In this document: piece by piece, positions 24,237 to 32,521 of the stretch
Layout: each line of letters opens with the position of its first letter
Numbering within the stretch: position 1 is the stretch's first letter
Origin: Lachnospiraceae bacterium
Lineage (GTDB): Bacteria; Bacillota; Clostridia; Lachnospirales; Lachnospiraceae
DNA length: 43,187 nucleotides
Assembly (NCBI GenBank): GCA_910576385.1
Contig: CAJTIR010000032.1
Coordinates: forward strand, 1-43,187
Reading direction: 5' to 3'
Notes under the pieces: generated by a model
What the model was told of the DNA's origin: nothing
What the model saw: only the letters and a program-made list of their open reading frames with translations
Databases searched by the model: none
Position numbers and translations under genes: made by a program

Positions 24237-25274
24237 CTACAGTTTTGTAGGAATTAAGAAATCCATTACAAATGTCGTTCCAACATTTAATTCGCTATCT
24301 ACTCTAATTGTTCCACCATGAGCTTCAATAATAGATTTTGCAAGTGATAACCCAAGACCAACTCCCTGCGTGTCTTTAGAAAATCGACTGCGGTAAAATC
24401 TTTTAAATATGAAATACAAATCTTCCGGGTGAATACCACAACCATTATCTTTTATGATTATCTGAACGATTGACGCAAACTGTTTCCATTCAATAGAAAC
24501 AGTGTTACCTTTTTCTGTATGGTCAATCGCATTTTTTACAATATTACTGATTGCTTCCATAAACCAATTACGGTCGCATAATAAAGTAACCGTGTCATCG
24601 CCTGCAAGTATCAATCTTTTTTCTTCTTGCTCAATGCGGTAATGAAAACGCCTTTCAACATCACTTATCATATCAGAAACATTCTCATTGTTTTTTTCCA
24701 TTAAGACCGTGCCTGCGTCTAATTTTGTAATTTTCAATAGGTTCTGTACCAATGTTTCAATCCTATCTAATTCTTGTTCTGAAAGTGCAGTAAAATCTTT
24801 GATTGTTGATAAGTCTTTCGCTTCCTCTTGTATAATGCCGTGATAGACATTAAGAGCGGCAAGTGGTGTCTTTAACTGGTGTGAAATGTCTGAAAGAGTG
24901 TCCCTTAAAAATAATTTTGATTTCATTTCCTTTTCTGTATGGGCATTTAGGATTGATACTAAGGAATTGATTTCATGGAACAAAAGGTATAATTCTCCCT
25001 CATCGTTACATTCAATGCGTGAATTTTCATTTCCAGATGTATATTCTTTCATCTGTGTAATCGCATGTTCCATAAGTTTACTCTGGTTGCGAAAATACCA
25101 ATATCCAGCTATTAAAATGAGCATACCCATGATAAGGGCAGATACCATGATATAGATTTCCGCATGATCTATCGGCAAAGCGATTAGAACTACGGAAATA
25201 AGAATAAATGCAATGATACTTCCCAATACCATAATAAAAAACTGTCTGATTTTCTTATTTACTAATATCTGCAT
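24237..25274 (-). CDS. Sensor histidine kinase
   Basis: About 345 aa. There are two N-terminal membrane helices with almost no extracellular loop (FFIMVLGSIIAFILISVVLI and IYIMVSALIMGMLILIAGYW), a HAMP-like linker, HisKA with the phosphorylated histidine in DISHQLKTPLAAL, and HATPase_c N, G1 and G2 boxes (NIVKNAIDHTEKG, DNGCGI, GVGLGLSLAKS). The short sensing region resembles BceS/intramembrane-sensing kinases, which detect stress through an FtsX-type ABC transporter. The ATG at 25274 follows GAGGTG and starts 8 bp after the regulator's stop; an upstream ATG overlapping the regulator is also possible. Confidence 0.93.
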   Translation of the reverse strand: MQILVNKKIRQFFIMVLGSIIAFILISVVLIALPIDHAEIYIMVSALIMGMLILIAGYWYFRNQSKLMEHAITQMKEYTSGNENSRIECNDEGELYLLFHEINSLVSILNAHTEKEMKSKLFLRDTLSDISHQLKTPLAALNVYHGIIQEEAKDLSTIKDFTALSEQELDRIETLVQNLLKITKLDAGTVLMEKNNENVSDMISDVERRFHYRIEQEEKRLILAGDDTVTLLCDRNWFMEAISNIVKNAIDHTEKGNTVSIEWKQFASIVQIIIKDNGCGIHPEDLYFIFKRFYRSRFSKDTQGVGLGLSLAKSIIEAHGGTIRVDSELNVGTTFVMDFLIPTKL

Positions 25275-25282
25275 AGTGCACC

Positions 25283-25969
25283 TCAATCCATAGTATTCCA
25301 TTTATATCCCATGCGACGAACAGTTACAATCTTGTTCGGAGTGCTTGGCATATCCTCAATTTTAGTGCGAAGTCTGCGGATATATACAGTCAAAGTATTC
25401 CCATCTATATATTTTTCATCACAATCCCAAAGCTTACTTAAAATCTGTTCTGGCGATAGAACTATATCAGGATTTTCCATAAACAGGCACAACAGCTTAT
25501 ATTCGTTGGCAGTCAAATCTATCGGTATACCATCTTTATATACTCCTGATTTCAAAAGCTCCACCTTAATACCGTTTGAGCATAACTCCGTATTCTGTTG
25601 GCTGAAATTTTCACTTCTACGGAATAGGGCATTTATTCTGGATAGCAATACCGCCAACTTAAAAGGTTTTGTGACATAGTCATCGCCCCCTATGTCAAGT
25701 CCCATAATAATATCCATTTCCTCATCAGCCGCAGTCAGAAATAGAATAGGCACTTTTGATGTTTTTCGGATTTCTCGACATAAGTCATAACCGTTACCGT
25801 CTGGAAGTGATACGTCCAGAATAACCAAATCATATTTTCCGTCCTGCCATAGTTTATGTGCTTCTAAGACTGTTCGGACAATATCTACTTCGTATCCTTG
25901 TTTCTTGATAGCAAAAGATAGACCGTTAATTAAACTCAAATCATCTTCAACAAAAAATATATGTTTCAT
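25283..25969 (-). CDS. OmpR/PhoB-family response regulator
   Basis: A 228-aa protein. The receiver domain has the acidic pocket VEDD near residues 7-10, phosphoacceptor D in LVILDVSLPDG and K in YVTKPF. The C-terminal winged helix includes DLTANEYKLLCLFMENPDIV, LSKLWDCDEKYIDGNTLTVY and VRRMGYKW. It is encoded directly before its kinase, and its start overlaps the end of the small HTH gene by 4 bp. It probably activates the downstream ABC genes in response to an antimicrobial-type signal. Confidence 0.95.
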   Translation of the reverse strand: MKHIFFVEDDLSLINGLSFAIKKQGYEVDIVRTVLEAHKLWQDGKYDLVILDVSLPDGNGYDLCREIRKTSKVPILFLTAADEEMDIIMGLDIGGDDYVTKPFKLAVLLSRINALFRRSENFSQQNTELCSNGIKVELLKSGVYKDGIPIDLTANEYKLLCLFMENPDIVLSPEQILSKLWDCDEKYIDGNTLTVYIRRLRTKIEDMPSTPNKIVTVRRMGYKWNTMD

Positions 25970-26163
25970 TCTTTAACACCGTCCTTTTCATATTTATGAA
26001 TATACCGTTTATCAATGGGCTTTTCTGCGGTTTTGGGTATCAGCCACATACGGTTAATACGAATAACACCTTGAATACGATTATTAGAACATAATATTTG
26101 TACCCTACGCTCTGACAATCCCCATTTTTTTGCTGTTTCTTTAACACTCATATAATCAAACAT
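25966..26163 (-). CDS. Small HTH_17/MerR-like DNA-binding protein
   Basis: A 65-aa protein made of one winged helix: FDYMSVKETAKKWGLSERRV, QILCSNNRIQGVIRINRMWL, IPKTAEKPIDKR. It is excisionase-like in fold but sits at the head of the two-component/ABC operon, with a 4-bp overlap (ATGA) to the response regulator, so a regulatory role is more likely than a second Xis. GGGAGG precedes the ATG. The promoter just upstream has a TATCGC-centred palindrome in its spacer that could be its operator. Confidence 0.82.
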   Translation of the reverse strand: MFDYMSVKETAKKWGLSERRVQILCSNNRIQGVIRINRMWLIPKTAEKPIDKRYIHKYEKDGVKE

Positions 26164-26191
26164 AAAAATTCCTCCCTAATCTATAAGTCTG

Positions 26192-26220
26192 ATTATAGTT
26201 CGCGATAGCGAATAATGCAA
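26192..26220 (-). promoter_or_regulatory. Promoter with palindromic spacer for the HTH/two-component/ABC operon
   Basis: On the minus strand: TTGCAT (26220-26215), a 17-bp spacer, TATAAT (26197-26192). The spacer contains TTCGCTATCGCGAA (26212-26199), an inverted repeat with 5-bp TTCGC/GCGAA arms placed exactly where a repressor or MerR-like activator would act. Confidence 0.65.
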
Positions 26221-26296
26221 ACAATATGATAAAGCTAGTTGAACAGCAGAAAAGTAACAATAGGACAGTTGCACTCTATACATACCTACATTGAAA

Positions 26297-26329
26297 AGCG
26301 TGCATATCTCATATAAAGAAATGCACGCT
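26297..26329 (-). terminator. Terminator downstream of MerR-like gene and orf13 fragment
   Basis: AGCGTGCAT (26297-26305) pairs perfectly with ATGCACGCT (26321-26329). On the minus strand a short T run (TTTTC) follows the stem. It separates the protease/MerR cargo from the two-component operon. Confidence 0.6.
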
Positions 26330-26337
26330 ATAATCAT

Positions 26338-26450
26338 TATCCTACAATCTTCCAATTGCTATCCTTATGTAACACAAGTGCAAACGGTGAAACTAAAGTT
26401 GTCTTTGTCTGATTGTCTATAAATTTCACGGCAACCTTGACCTTTTATAG
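26338..26450 (-). repeat. Duplicated 3' fragment of orf13 (tcpC)
   Basis: About 110 bp closely match 28425-28537, the 3' end of the orf13 gene, and encode a similar tail (KFIDNQTK, then ALVLHKDSNWKIVG and stop). It is truncated at its 5' side where the MerR-like gene ends (26461). The two copies bracket the protease/MerR pair, so this cargo entered by recombination in or next to orf13. Confidence 0.8.
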
Positions 26451-26460
26451 TGCAGGGGGG

Positions 26461-27246
26461 TTAATACTGATTATTTGATTTACTTAGATTTTCACAATAA
26501 ACCTCGATTGCTTTACTGAAAAATCCAGCCAGATTATCACGTCCAAATCTATTTATAAAATCTGTAAATCTTTCATCAGTAATATATAGAACACCCAAAT
26601 AAGATAAAATTTGCTCATTACACTCATAAAAATGTTCAGAAATATATTGTTGCCATTCGCATACGATTGACTGTACTTCCGGGCAATCAGCAGAATCATT
26701 TTCATACATAGACAACTTTTCAAAAATACTTTGTGCCGTTGAATAAAAGTTCTCCATTTGTTCATTTTGGATTTTTTCTGCTTGTGGAGAAAATACAGTT
26801 TCAAACTCTTTGAATGCTTTTGTATTTTTCCAACGTTCCAATACTTCCGCTCTGAATTGTGCTTGCAGTTCAACTATTTTTTCGTTTGAAAATGCAGAAA
26901 ATGTAAGTTCTTTTGCTCCCTCAATTTCTTTTTTTACAAGTGCAATCAACGCATTGATTCGTTCTTTTTGAGCTTCCAAAATTACCAAATGTTTATTTAA
27001 TACGTCTGTACGGTTGTAATTCGGAGTATTAAGCAATTCTTTGATTTCCTTTAATGCAAATCCAACTTCTCTGAAGAATAAAATTTCTTGAAGTTTGCTT
27101 AAATCCTCGTCGGTATATTGACGGTACTTTGCTTTCGTTATAATAGACGGCTTTAACAGATCAATTTCATCGTAATAATGAAGTGTTCGAGCTGTAATAC
27201 CAGTCAACGCAGCAACTTCATGAACAGCCATGGTTCTTTTATTCAT
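26461..27246 (-). CDS. MerR-family regulator with TipAS-like effector domain
   Basis: A 261-aa protein. An N-terminal MerR winged helix (MAVHEVAALTGITARTLHYY, DEIDLLKPSIITKAKYRQYT), a dimerisation coiled coil (about 75-115) and a C-terminal helical domain of TipAS/SkgA type (EKIQNEQMENFYSTAQSIFE, VCEWQQYISEHFYECNEQIL, FINRFGRDNLAGFFSKAIE). TipA-like proteins bind antibiotics or small ligands and activate promoters with an overlong spacer. Exactly such a promoter precedes the upstream protease gene, whose end overlaps this start by 8 bp, so the pair is one autoregulated operon. Confidence 0.92.
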   Translation of the reverse strand: MNKRTMAVHEVAALTGITARTLHYYDEIDLLKPSIITKAKYRQYTDEDLSKLQEILFFREVGFALKEIKELLNTPNYNRTDVLNKHLVILEAQKERINALIALVKKEIEGAKELTFSAFSNEKIVELQAQFRAEVLERWKNTKAFKEFETVFSPQAEKIQNEQMENFYSTAQSIFEKLSMYENDSADCPEVQSIVCEWQQYISEHFYECNEQILSYLGVLYITDERFTDFINRFGRDNLAGFFSKAIEVYCENLSKSNNQY

Positions 27247-28150
27247 TCCAAAAATCCTCCGTAGCGTCTAAAATTTCTTTGGCTGGCAATAATGTTGCTT
27301 CAACAATACTTTTTCCTGTTTTTTGCAAATAATGTTTTACTAAATGATAGCCACAAGCATATCCAGCACAATACGGCAAGCCAACTTGAGGATAATTTTG
27401 TAATGCCGCCATTTCATCACCATAAAGATAAGCATTAAGATTTTCTAATCCCTGAACATTTAATCCGTTATAAATAATAGGTTTAATACTTTCATTTAAA
27501 GTTTTTAAATCTGTCTTTGTTACCCAAGGACCTGCGTTATCTTTGCCATATAATGAAGTGGCAAAATTTTCTGCTAATCCCTCGCTAATCATCATTTCCC
27601 CAAGTGTAATATCGTTTCTCCATTTAATAAATTGAAAGCGCACATTATGATTTGTTTCGTGTGCCAATGCTACTGGAAGATGAGCTAAAGTATATTCATT
27701 CGGGATTAACCAAGAAAAAATATATCCCGGAATACCACCATCTCCACAATAACCGTCATTTAGTATGATATAAGGACTTTCGCTGTTTGCAAGTAAAATC
27801 GTGAATAGATACTCTTTGACAGGTAACTCTATTCCTTGTTCATTAAAGCAATTTAAAGACATTTTAATTGATAATTCACACTCTTTCCAAAGCTTATCAT
27901 TTGAAATAAGGTCAATATTATGTTTTTGTGTTTCGTTTACCTGAGTTGGGGCGATATGTCCAAGCATTCCGCTTGCCATGATTACATCATACCCATTAGG
28001 TGTAGCAGCTTTCATAGGGACGCTATAACAAGCCCACTTTTTTTCAAATGGCAACATCAATTCATAACGATAAATATCATTTTTGTTTTTTAGAGGTGCT
28101 CTCATAATTTTTGAGTAAACATCATCTGAACGTATTGCAGATATTTTCAT
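27239..28150 (-). CDS. DUF2268 (YjaZ-like) putative zinc protease
   Basis: A 303-aa protein. The zinc-binding H164-E-T-N-H168 motif (LAHETNHNVRF) and the downstream glutamate in ISEGLAENFA (E190 or E194) fit DUF2268 predicted gluzincin-like proteases such as YjaZ. No signal peptide is present, so it is cytoplasmic. It is the first gene of an operon with the TipA-like regulator (8-bp overlap) and is driven by a MerR-type promoter with 19-bp spacing. A ligand-induced protease acting on a toxic peptide or on ligand metabolism is possible; the substrate is unknown. Confidence 0.8.
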   Translation of the reverse strand: MKISAIRSDDVYSKIMRAPLKNKNDIYRYELMLPFEKKWACYSVPMKAATPNGYDVIMASGMLGHIAPTQVNETQKHNIDLISNDKLWKECELSIKMSLNCFNEQGIELPVKEYLFTILLANSESPYIILNDGYCGDGGIPGYIFSWLIPNEYTLAHLPVALAHETNHNVRFQFIKWRNDITLGEMMISEGLAENFATSLYGKDNAGPWVTKTDLKTLNESIKPIIYNGLNVQGLENLNAYLYGDEMAALQNYPQVGLPYCAGYACGYHLVKHYLQKTGKSIVEATLLPAKEILDATEDFWNE

Positions 28151-28181
28151 ACATCTTGCTCCTTTCTTATTTTCTATTCCT

Positions 28182-28212
28182 AAGATAAACTATTACGTAA
28201 CGTGAAAGTCAA
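28182..28212 (-). promoter_or_regulatory. MerR-type promoter with 19-bp spacer and dyad operator
   Basis: On the minus strand: -35 TTGACT (28212-28207), 19-bp spacer, -10 TATCTT (28187-28182). A 21-bp dyad (28189-28209) centred on CGTTACG, with outer ACT/AGT and inner ACGT arms, fills the spacer. Overlong spacers with a central palindrome are the hallmark of MerR-activated promoters, so the operon's own TipA-like regulator is the probable activator. Confidence 0.8.
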
Positions 28213-28354
28213 GAGCCAATCTAAAAATATTTCAAAAATTTGAGCCTATTATAGGAACTATTTAAGTCAAATGCTTGTATTTCCTGTGAATATTTTTTGT
28301 TTTTTTATCATACCGGAGAGAAAAAGGAAAATAAAAATAGTTAAATACTTACTA

Positions 28355-28403
28355 AAAAGGGAATGCCTAATAATAACAAATGCTAGTATAGACTTTCCCT
28401 TTT
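28355..28403 (-). terminator. Terminator after orf13
   Basis: AAAAGGGAA (28355-28363) pairs with TTCCCTTTT (28395-28403) around a 31-base loop, just downstream of the orf13 stop (28413). On the minus strand the stem leads into a T-containing tail. It closes the transfer operon. Confidence 0.55.
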
Positions 28404-28412
28404 GATGAATGA

Positions 28413-29312
28413 TTAGTAGACAGCTACAATCTTCCAGTTGCTATCCTTATGTAACACAAGCTCAAACTGTGATACCTGCGTTGCCTTTGTCTGATTGTCT
28501 ATGAATTTCACGGCAATCTTGACTTTCACATTGTCCCCGTCCTTTGTGAAGATAGGATTGACTAATTCAGAATAGAGGTAGTCTCTGCCGATAGGTTCAA
28601 GTACATTGCCAGCTACATAGTAGGCAAGTTCCTTTTCTGTGGCTGTCGGATACAGCTTAAAGAATGTTTCTAAAAATGCCGTAGCGTCATTCACTGTATC
28701 AGCGTCCACGCTTGCGTCAGCTTCTTGTGCCTTTGGTTCATAGGTTGATTTCTCAACTGCTGGTGCAAGGGTCGGGTTCTGCACGATTACCATATCGCCG
28801 TCTTTATCCACATGGACTTTGACGGTGTAGGTTGCCTTGACATTATTTGTCTGTTCGCCCTCTTTTATCTGCTGATCTACTTCGTAGGTAGCGATAAAAT
28901 CGTCTGTTCCCGACTGTTCTATCTCCCAAATCAAAACATTTGTAACTACGGAGCTGGTCGGTATATCTGTTCTTATGGTATCAAGGTTCAAGTCCTGCAA
29001 TTCCTTTGTCAGATAGTTGCTGATTGCCTGCGTCCTTGCTTCGATAGCTTCCTTGCTGTTATCCCATGTGTAGTAGGACTTGCAGAAGTTCTTCACGAAA
29101 TTTTCAATCCCGTTGGTGTCATTTAATCGAAGCTGAATGGTTTCTGTTTCATGTACCGTGTGCATATCAATAGCGGTAAAGTTCTTATACACTCCAAAGC
29201 TCACACTTGCGATAAGCACTACCCATAATGCAATCACAGATTTCTTATGTGTGCCTACTTTGACAGTACGCACCTTTTTTTCTTTTACTGGTTTTTCTTT
29301 CTTTTTAAACAT
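28413..29312 (-). CDS. tcpC: Conjugation channel protein TcpC (Tn916 Orf13)
   Basis: About 299 aa. The start is ATG 29312, with AAAGGA nine bases upstream. A positively charged N terminus (MFKKKEKPVKEKKVRTVKVG) is followed by one membrane helix (SVIALWVVLIASVSFGVY) and two NTF2-like extracellular domains (about 60-175 and 195-299), the architecture of TcpC/Orf13. It helps build the channel or localises it at the membrane. Its 3' end is duplicated at 26338-26450. It is the last gene of the transfer operon. Confidence 0.92.
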   Translation of the reverse strand: MFKKKEKPVKEKKVRTVKVGTHKKSVIALWVVLIASVSFGVYKNFTAIDMHTVHETETIQLRLNDTNGIENFVKNFCKSYYTWDNSKEAIEARTQAISNYLTKELQDLNLDTIRTDIPTSSVVTNVLIWEIEQSGTDDFIATYEVDQQIKEGEQTNNVKATYTVKVHVDKDGDMVIVQNPTLAPAVEKSTYEPKAQEADASVDADTVNDATAFLETFFKLYPTATEKELAYYVAGNVLEPIGRDYLYSELVNPIFTKDGDNVKVKIAVKFIDNQTKATQVSQFELVLHKDSNWKIVAVY

Positions 29313-29327
29313 GGTTTCCAATCCTTT

Positions 29328-30335
29328 CTACTGTTTTATTCTTCCAGCACCTATCAAGTGCTGTTGCCAATATGAATTATTAAGGTTGGCATATCCGATA
29401 GGGTCGCCTGCATGATACATCTGATTATTTCCTACATAGATACCGACGTGGGTTACATAGCTTCCAGCGTTGTAGGTACTGTGGAAAAAGACCAAATCGC
29501 CAGCCTTTGCCTGCGATAGTGGGATATGCTGTGTTGCGTCATACTGCATTTGTGCTGTTCTCGGTAAAGAGATACCAGCCTTGCCATAGCACCACTGCGT
29601 CAGTCCAGAACAGTCAAAAGAGGTGTTCGGGTTACTGCCACCATACACATACTTCCAGCCTTGATACTTCAATGCTTCATTCATAATCGCCTGCACGGTG
29701 GCATTGTCAAACTGCGTAACGGTTAGATACTGATTTACCAATTCACAATAAAACATATTTCCATAGGCATACCGCCAGCCCCCATTCTTCGCTACGGCGA
29801 TAGGGTTTGTATAGGTTACTTTCTGACCGCCCGATTTCTCCCTTGCGAAGTTTTCCGCCAGATTGAATGTATGCTTTTTTCCGTTTCCTATCACATAACC
29901 AACATAGCCACCGCCATAGTTATAGGACTGTATCACGACATTTATATCGCTGATACCTTGATTTTTGCAGGAAGAAAGCAGGGACGCAAAATACTGACAC
30001 CCCTGCTTAATGGAACTTTCTGTATCTAAAGAGTTGGGCGGTAGCCCCAGACTTTCAGAACTTTGCATAACGTCTACGGCTGTACCGCCACTTTCCACTT
30101 GTATGATTGCCAGCAACACATTGACATACTCGGAAATACCGTTTTCTCTGGCATACTTTTCTACCATAGGCTGATGTTTCAAAACTTCGGCGGATAGGTT
30201 CATACCTGCATAATTAGAGGAATAACCGTTGTCCCCGTCGTCGTCCTCGGCACTAATTAGAACCCCAAAGAACAGCACAATCGAAAAGAGGATAGGAAAC
30301 AGACTGCCAATGATAGCGACATGTCTTAGTTTCAT
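29328..30335 (-). CDS. Bifunctional cell-wall hydrolase: lysozyme-like plus NlpC/P60 (Tn916 Orf14)
   Basis: A 335-aa protein. It has an N-terminal membrane anchor or signal (HVAIIGSLFPILFSIVLFF), a lysozyme-like muramidase domain (about 55-190, YVNVLLAIIQVESGGTAVDV with catalytic E), and an NlpC/P60 endopeptidase domain with catalytic C in NTSFDCSGLTQWCYG, H in VTHVGIYVG and a later H in MYHAGDP. It cuts peptidoglycan so that the channel can cross the wall. Its ATG overlaps the end of the Orf15-like gene (ATGA), so the two are coupled. Confidence 0.95.
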   Translation of the reverse strand: MKLRHVAIIGSLFPILFSIVLFFGVLISAEDDDGDNGYSSNYAGMNLSAEVLKHQPMVEKYARENGISEYVNVLLAIIQVESGGTAVDVMQSSESLGLPPNSLDTESSIKQGCQYFASLLSSCKNQGISDINVVIQSYNYGGGYVGYVIGNGKKHTFNLAENFAREKSGGQKVTYTNPIAVAKNGGWRYAYGNMFYCELVNQYLTVTQFDNATVQAIMNEALKYQGWKYVYGGSNPNTSFDCSGLTQWCYGKAGISLPRTAQMQYDATQHIPLSQAKAGDLVFFHSTYNAGSYVTHVGIYVGNNQMYHAGDPIGYANLNNSYWQQHLIGAGRIKQ

Positions 30336-32521
30336 TTCTTCCTTTGTCCTTTCTTAAAGAGGGTTCGTTTGTTCTTCTCGGTATTCTGCTGTGTCTGCTT
30401 CTGTGTGGTCGTTGTCTGCGTTTTCGTTATACGGTCAGCTTTATAATTCTGGCGTGTTTCCTGCGATACCGTTTTTTCTACATTCCTACGGCTCGCCTGC
30501 GGAGCTTTTACATCAGAACTACCAGAAGATAACGGACGCTCCTTGACAACATTTTTCTTGATAGGTTCATCATTCTTCATGGTTGAAGCTGTGGCAGGGC
30601 GTTTGACTTTCTGCTGTTTTTCTACGTTCTGTTTGGTAGCCGTAGCTGGTCTTTCGTGGGGACGGGTAGCTCCGCTTGTCGCTGATCCGTCCGTTTTCTT
30701 ATCCGCCTGCCTTGCTTCCTGTGCCTTTTGAAGCTCCATACGCTTATCAGCGATATTCTGTCTATGGAGCTGTTGCTTTTCTAATCGTCCAGACTGGCAG
30801 TTTTCTTGTTCCTGCACCACGCCACGCTTGAAATCAGACACGCTGGACTTTGCTTTTTCTTTGGCAGAGTGAACCGCATAGGCGGTCTGTGTCGGCATAT
30901 CTTTTATATTTTCTTTGACAGCGGTTGCCTTATCTTTGACCTTGTTCTTCGTATCAAAGACAGCTCCAACGGCTGAACCAGCCTTACCGCCAAGAGAAGC
31001 GTTATTGCTTCGGGTCGGTTGTTTTGGTGTATTGTTCCTTGCTGATGAACCGCCAGACGATACCATAGAGCCAGCCATTGCACCAGCTCCAGTACCGACC
31101 AGACTTCCTTTTCCCACAGCCCTAGCTAATCGGTGTTCCATACGCCTAGCTCGATGTCGCATGAACATATACGGACGGCGGAATATTCTGCGTCCCATGC
31201 TTTGACTGTCGCCAGCGTTTAAGCTGAACATACTCATTAAATCGCCTAGCTTCATGTAGATACCTGCAAAACACACTATCTGCAAGAACGCCACCATGAA
31301 AAACGGATAGTCCGTGGATATGTTGTAAAACATACTGGAAATGCTAAAGGCTACCGTAACAATCAATGTAATACCTGCCCTTGTCATAATGGTATTGAAC
31401 ACACGGACTATGGCTTGTTTCGCCATGCTCTCATAACTCGGTATCATACTTAATAGAAAGCTGATAGGCAGGAACATAGCGAAGATGATAAAAAGTATCT
31501 GGCTGAACAACATCATACCCGTAAGCAGAAATACAAATATCGTAATACCTAAGTTGAAGATAAGCAGGAAGAACACCATGCCAAGACGATTGACAACCTG
31601 CGGTATCGTCAGATTGTTGTTGTCGTTGTCCTCAATCTCTGTTTTTACAACATTTTCTCTCGTTTCGCCGTCCTCGTCCTCTGGACTTGTCGATACCAGA
31701 GCTTCCACACGGTCAGAACCGATTTCTTCTATATCTGAATTTCCAAATTGAAGCAGTAGCCACGGCTGTTGTACTTGTATGGAAAATAGGCTGTCCCTTA
31801 TCAAGTCCACGCTATCTTTGCCCTTACTGTCGCTGTCGGGAAGCATGATTTTTGTTCCCAAGTCCAGTGAAGCGGTACTTATATCACTGGAAAAGTCATT
31901 CACTTTCTTGATGTAGTCGGGAGCGTAGGCAATAAAGGAAGCCGATAAAATGAACACCACTACAAAGTTGATAACAGCGTGTAATGCCTTGCTGGTTTCC
32001 CGTTTTATCAGTCCCGTATAGGCAACATAGATACCTACCACTAAGATAATCAGCAGTAGAAATCCCACATAAAATCCCGAAGAAGAAAAGCCGTTTTGCG
32101 TAACACCTGCTAAGGTCTGTATGCTTTTACCGATACTGTCTGCCATATCGTTAATGAAATCCAGCTTGTAGGCTTCCTGCACCACATAACCCGTAGCATT
32201 AGAAAGATATAGGCTTATCGTCCAGACAAAGTTGGTAATACAGTACAGCCCGTATTGTACGCTTTTTCCAATCCCGTCCAGCCAGTTCCACGGAAGCCAC
32301 GCCCAGCTATTATCCACATAGAAATCAAGCTGATAATTGCTTAATGGGTATTTAGAATAAAGGTTCTCGGTATTGATTGTGTCGTCCACAAGCCCCGTAG
32401 CGTGTGCCACTGTTCCCAAGAGCGAAAGCAGGATAAGGGACAGTGCCACGACAAACAGAGCCATTTTGAGAACGTGAAGTATCTTTTTTCTTGTGAACGC
32501 ACCTTGTATCCTTTCTTTCAT
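30332..32521 (-). CDS. VirB6-like conjugation membrane protein (Tn916 Orf15)
   Basis: About 729 aa from ATG 32521, which overlaps the VirB4 stop (TGATG). It has a signal-like first helix, six or more membrane helices between residues 20 and 450 (FVWTISLYLSNATGYVV, VGFLLLIILVVGIYVAYTGL, PFFMVAFLQIVCFAGIYM), and a long basic, low-complexity cytoplasmic tail rich in K, Q, T and A (from about residue 470). This is the layout of Orf15 and VirB6/TrbL-type channel cores. It should be the polytopic core of the mating channel. Confidence 0.92.
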   Translation of the reverse strand: MKERIQGAFTRKKILHVLKMALFVVALSLILLSLLGTVAHATGLVDDTINTENLYSKYPLSNYQLDFYVDNSWAWLPWNWLDGIGKSVQYGLYCITNFVWTISLYLSNATGYVVQEAYKLDFINDMADSIGKSIQTLAGVTQNGFSSSGFYVGFLLLIILVVGIYVAYTGLIKRETSKALHAVINFVVVFILSASFIAYAPDYIKKVNDFSSDISTASLDLGTKIMLPDSDSKGKDSVDLIRDSLFSIQVQQPWLLLQFGNSDIEEIGSDRVEALVSTSPEDEDGETRENVVKTEIEDNDNNNLTIPQVVNRLGMVFFLLIFNLGITIFVFLLTGMMLFSQILFIIFAMFLPISFLLSMIPSYESMAKQAIVRVFNTIMTRAGITLIVTVAFSISSMFYNISTDYPFFMVAFLQIVCFAGIYMKLGDLMSMFSLNAGDSQSMGRRIFRRPYMFMRHRARRMEHRLARAVGKGSLVGTGAGAMAGSMVSSGGSSARNNTPKQPTRSNNASLGGKAGSAVGAVFDTKNKVKDKATAVKENIKDMPTQTAYAVHSAKEKAKSSVSDFKRGVVQEQENCQSGRLEKQQLHRQNIADKRMELQKAQEARQADKKTDGSATSGATRPHERPATATKQNVEKQQKVKRPATASTMKNDEPIKKNVVKERPLSSGSSDVKAPQASRRNVEKTVSQETRQNYKADRITKTQTTTTQKQTQQNTEKNKRTLFKKGQRKK

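Noticed and set aside
25966-26163. Second excisionase
   Set aside because: The fold is Xis-like, but the gene is coupled to the response regulator and far from an integrase; a regulatory role fits better.
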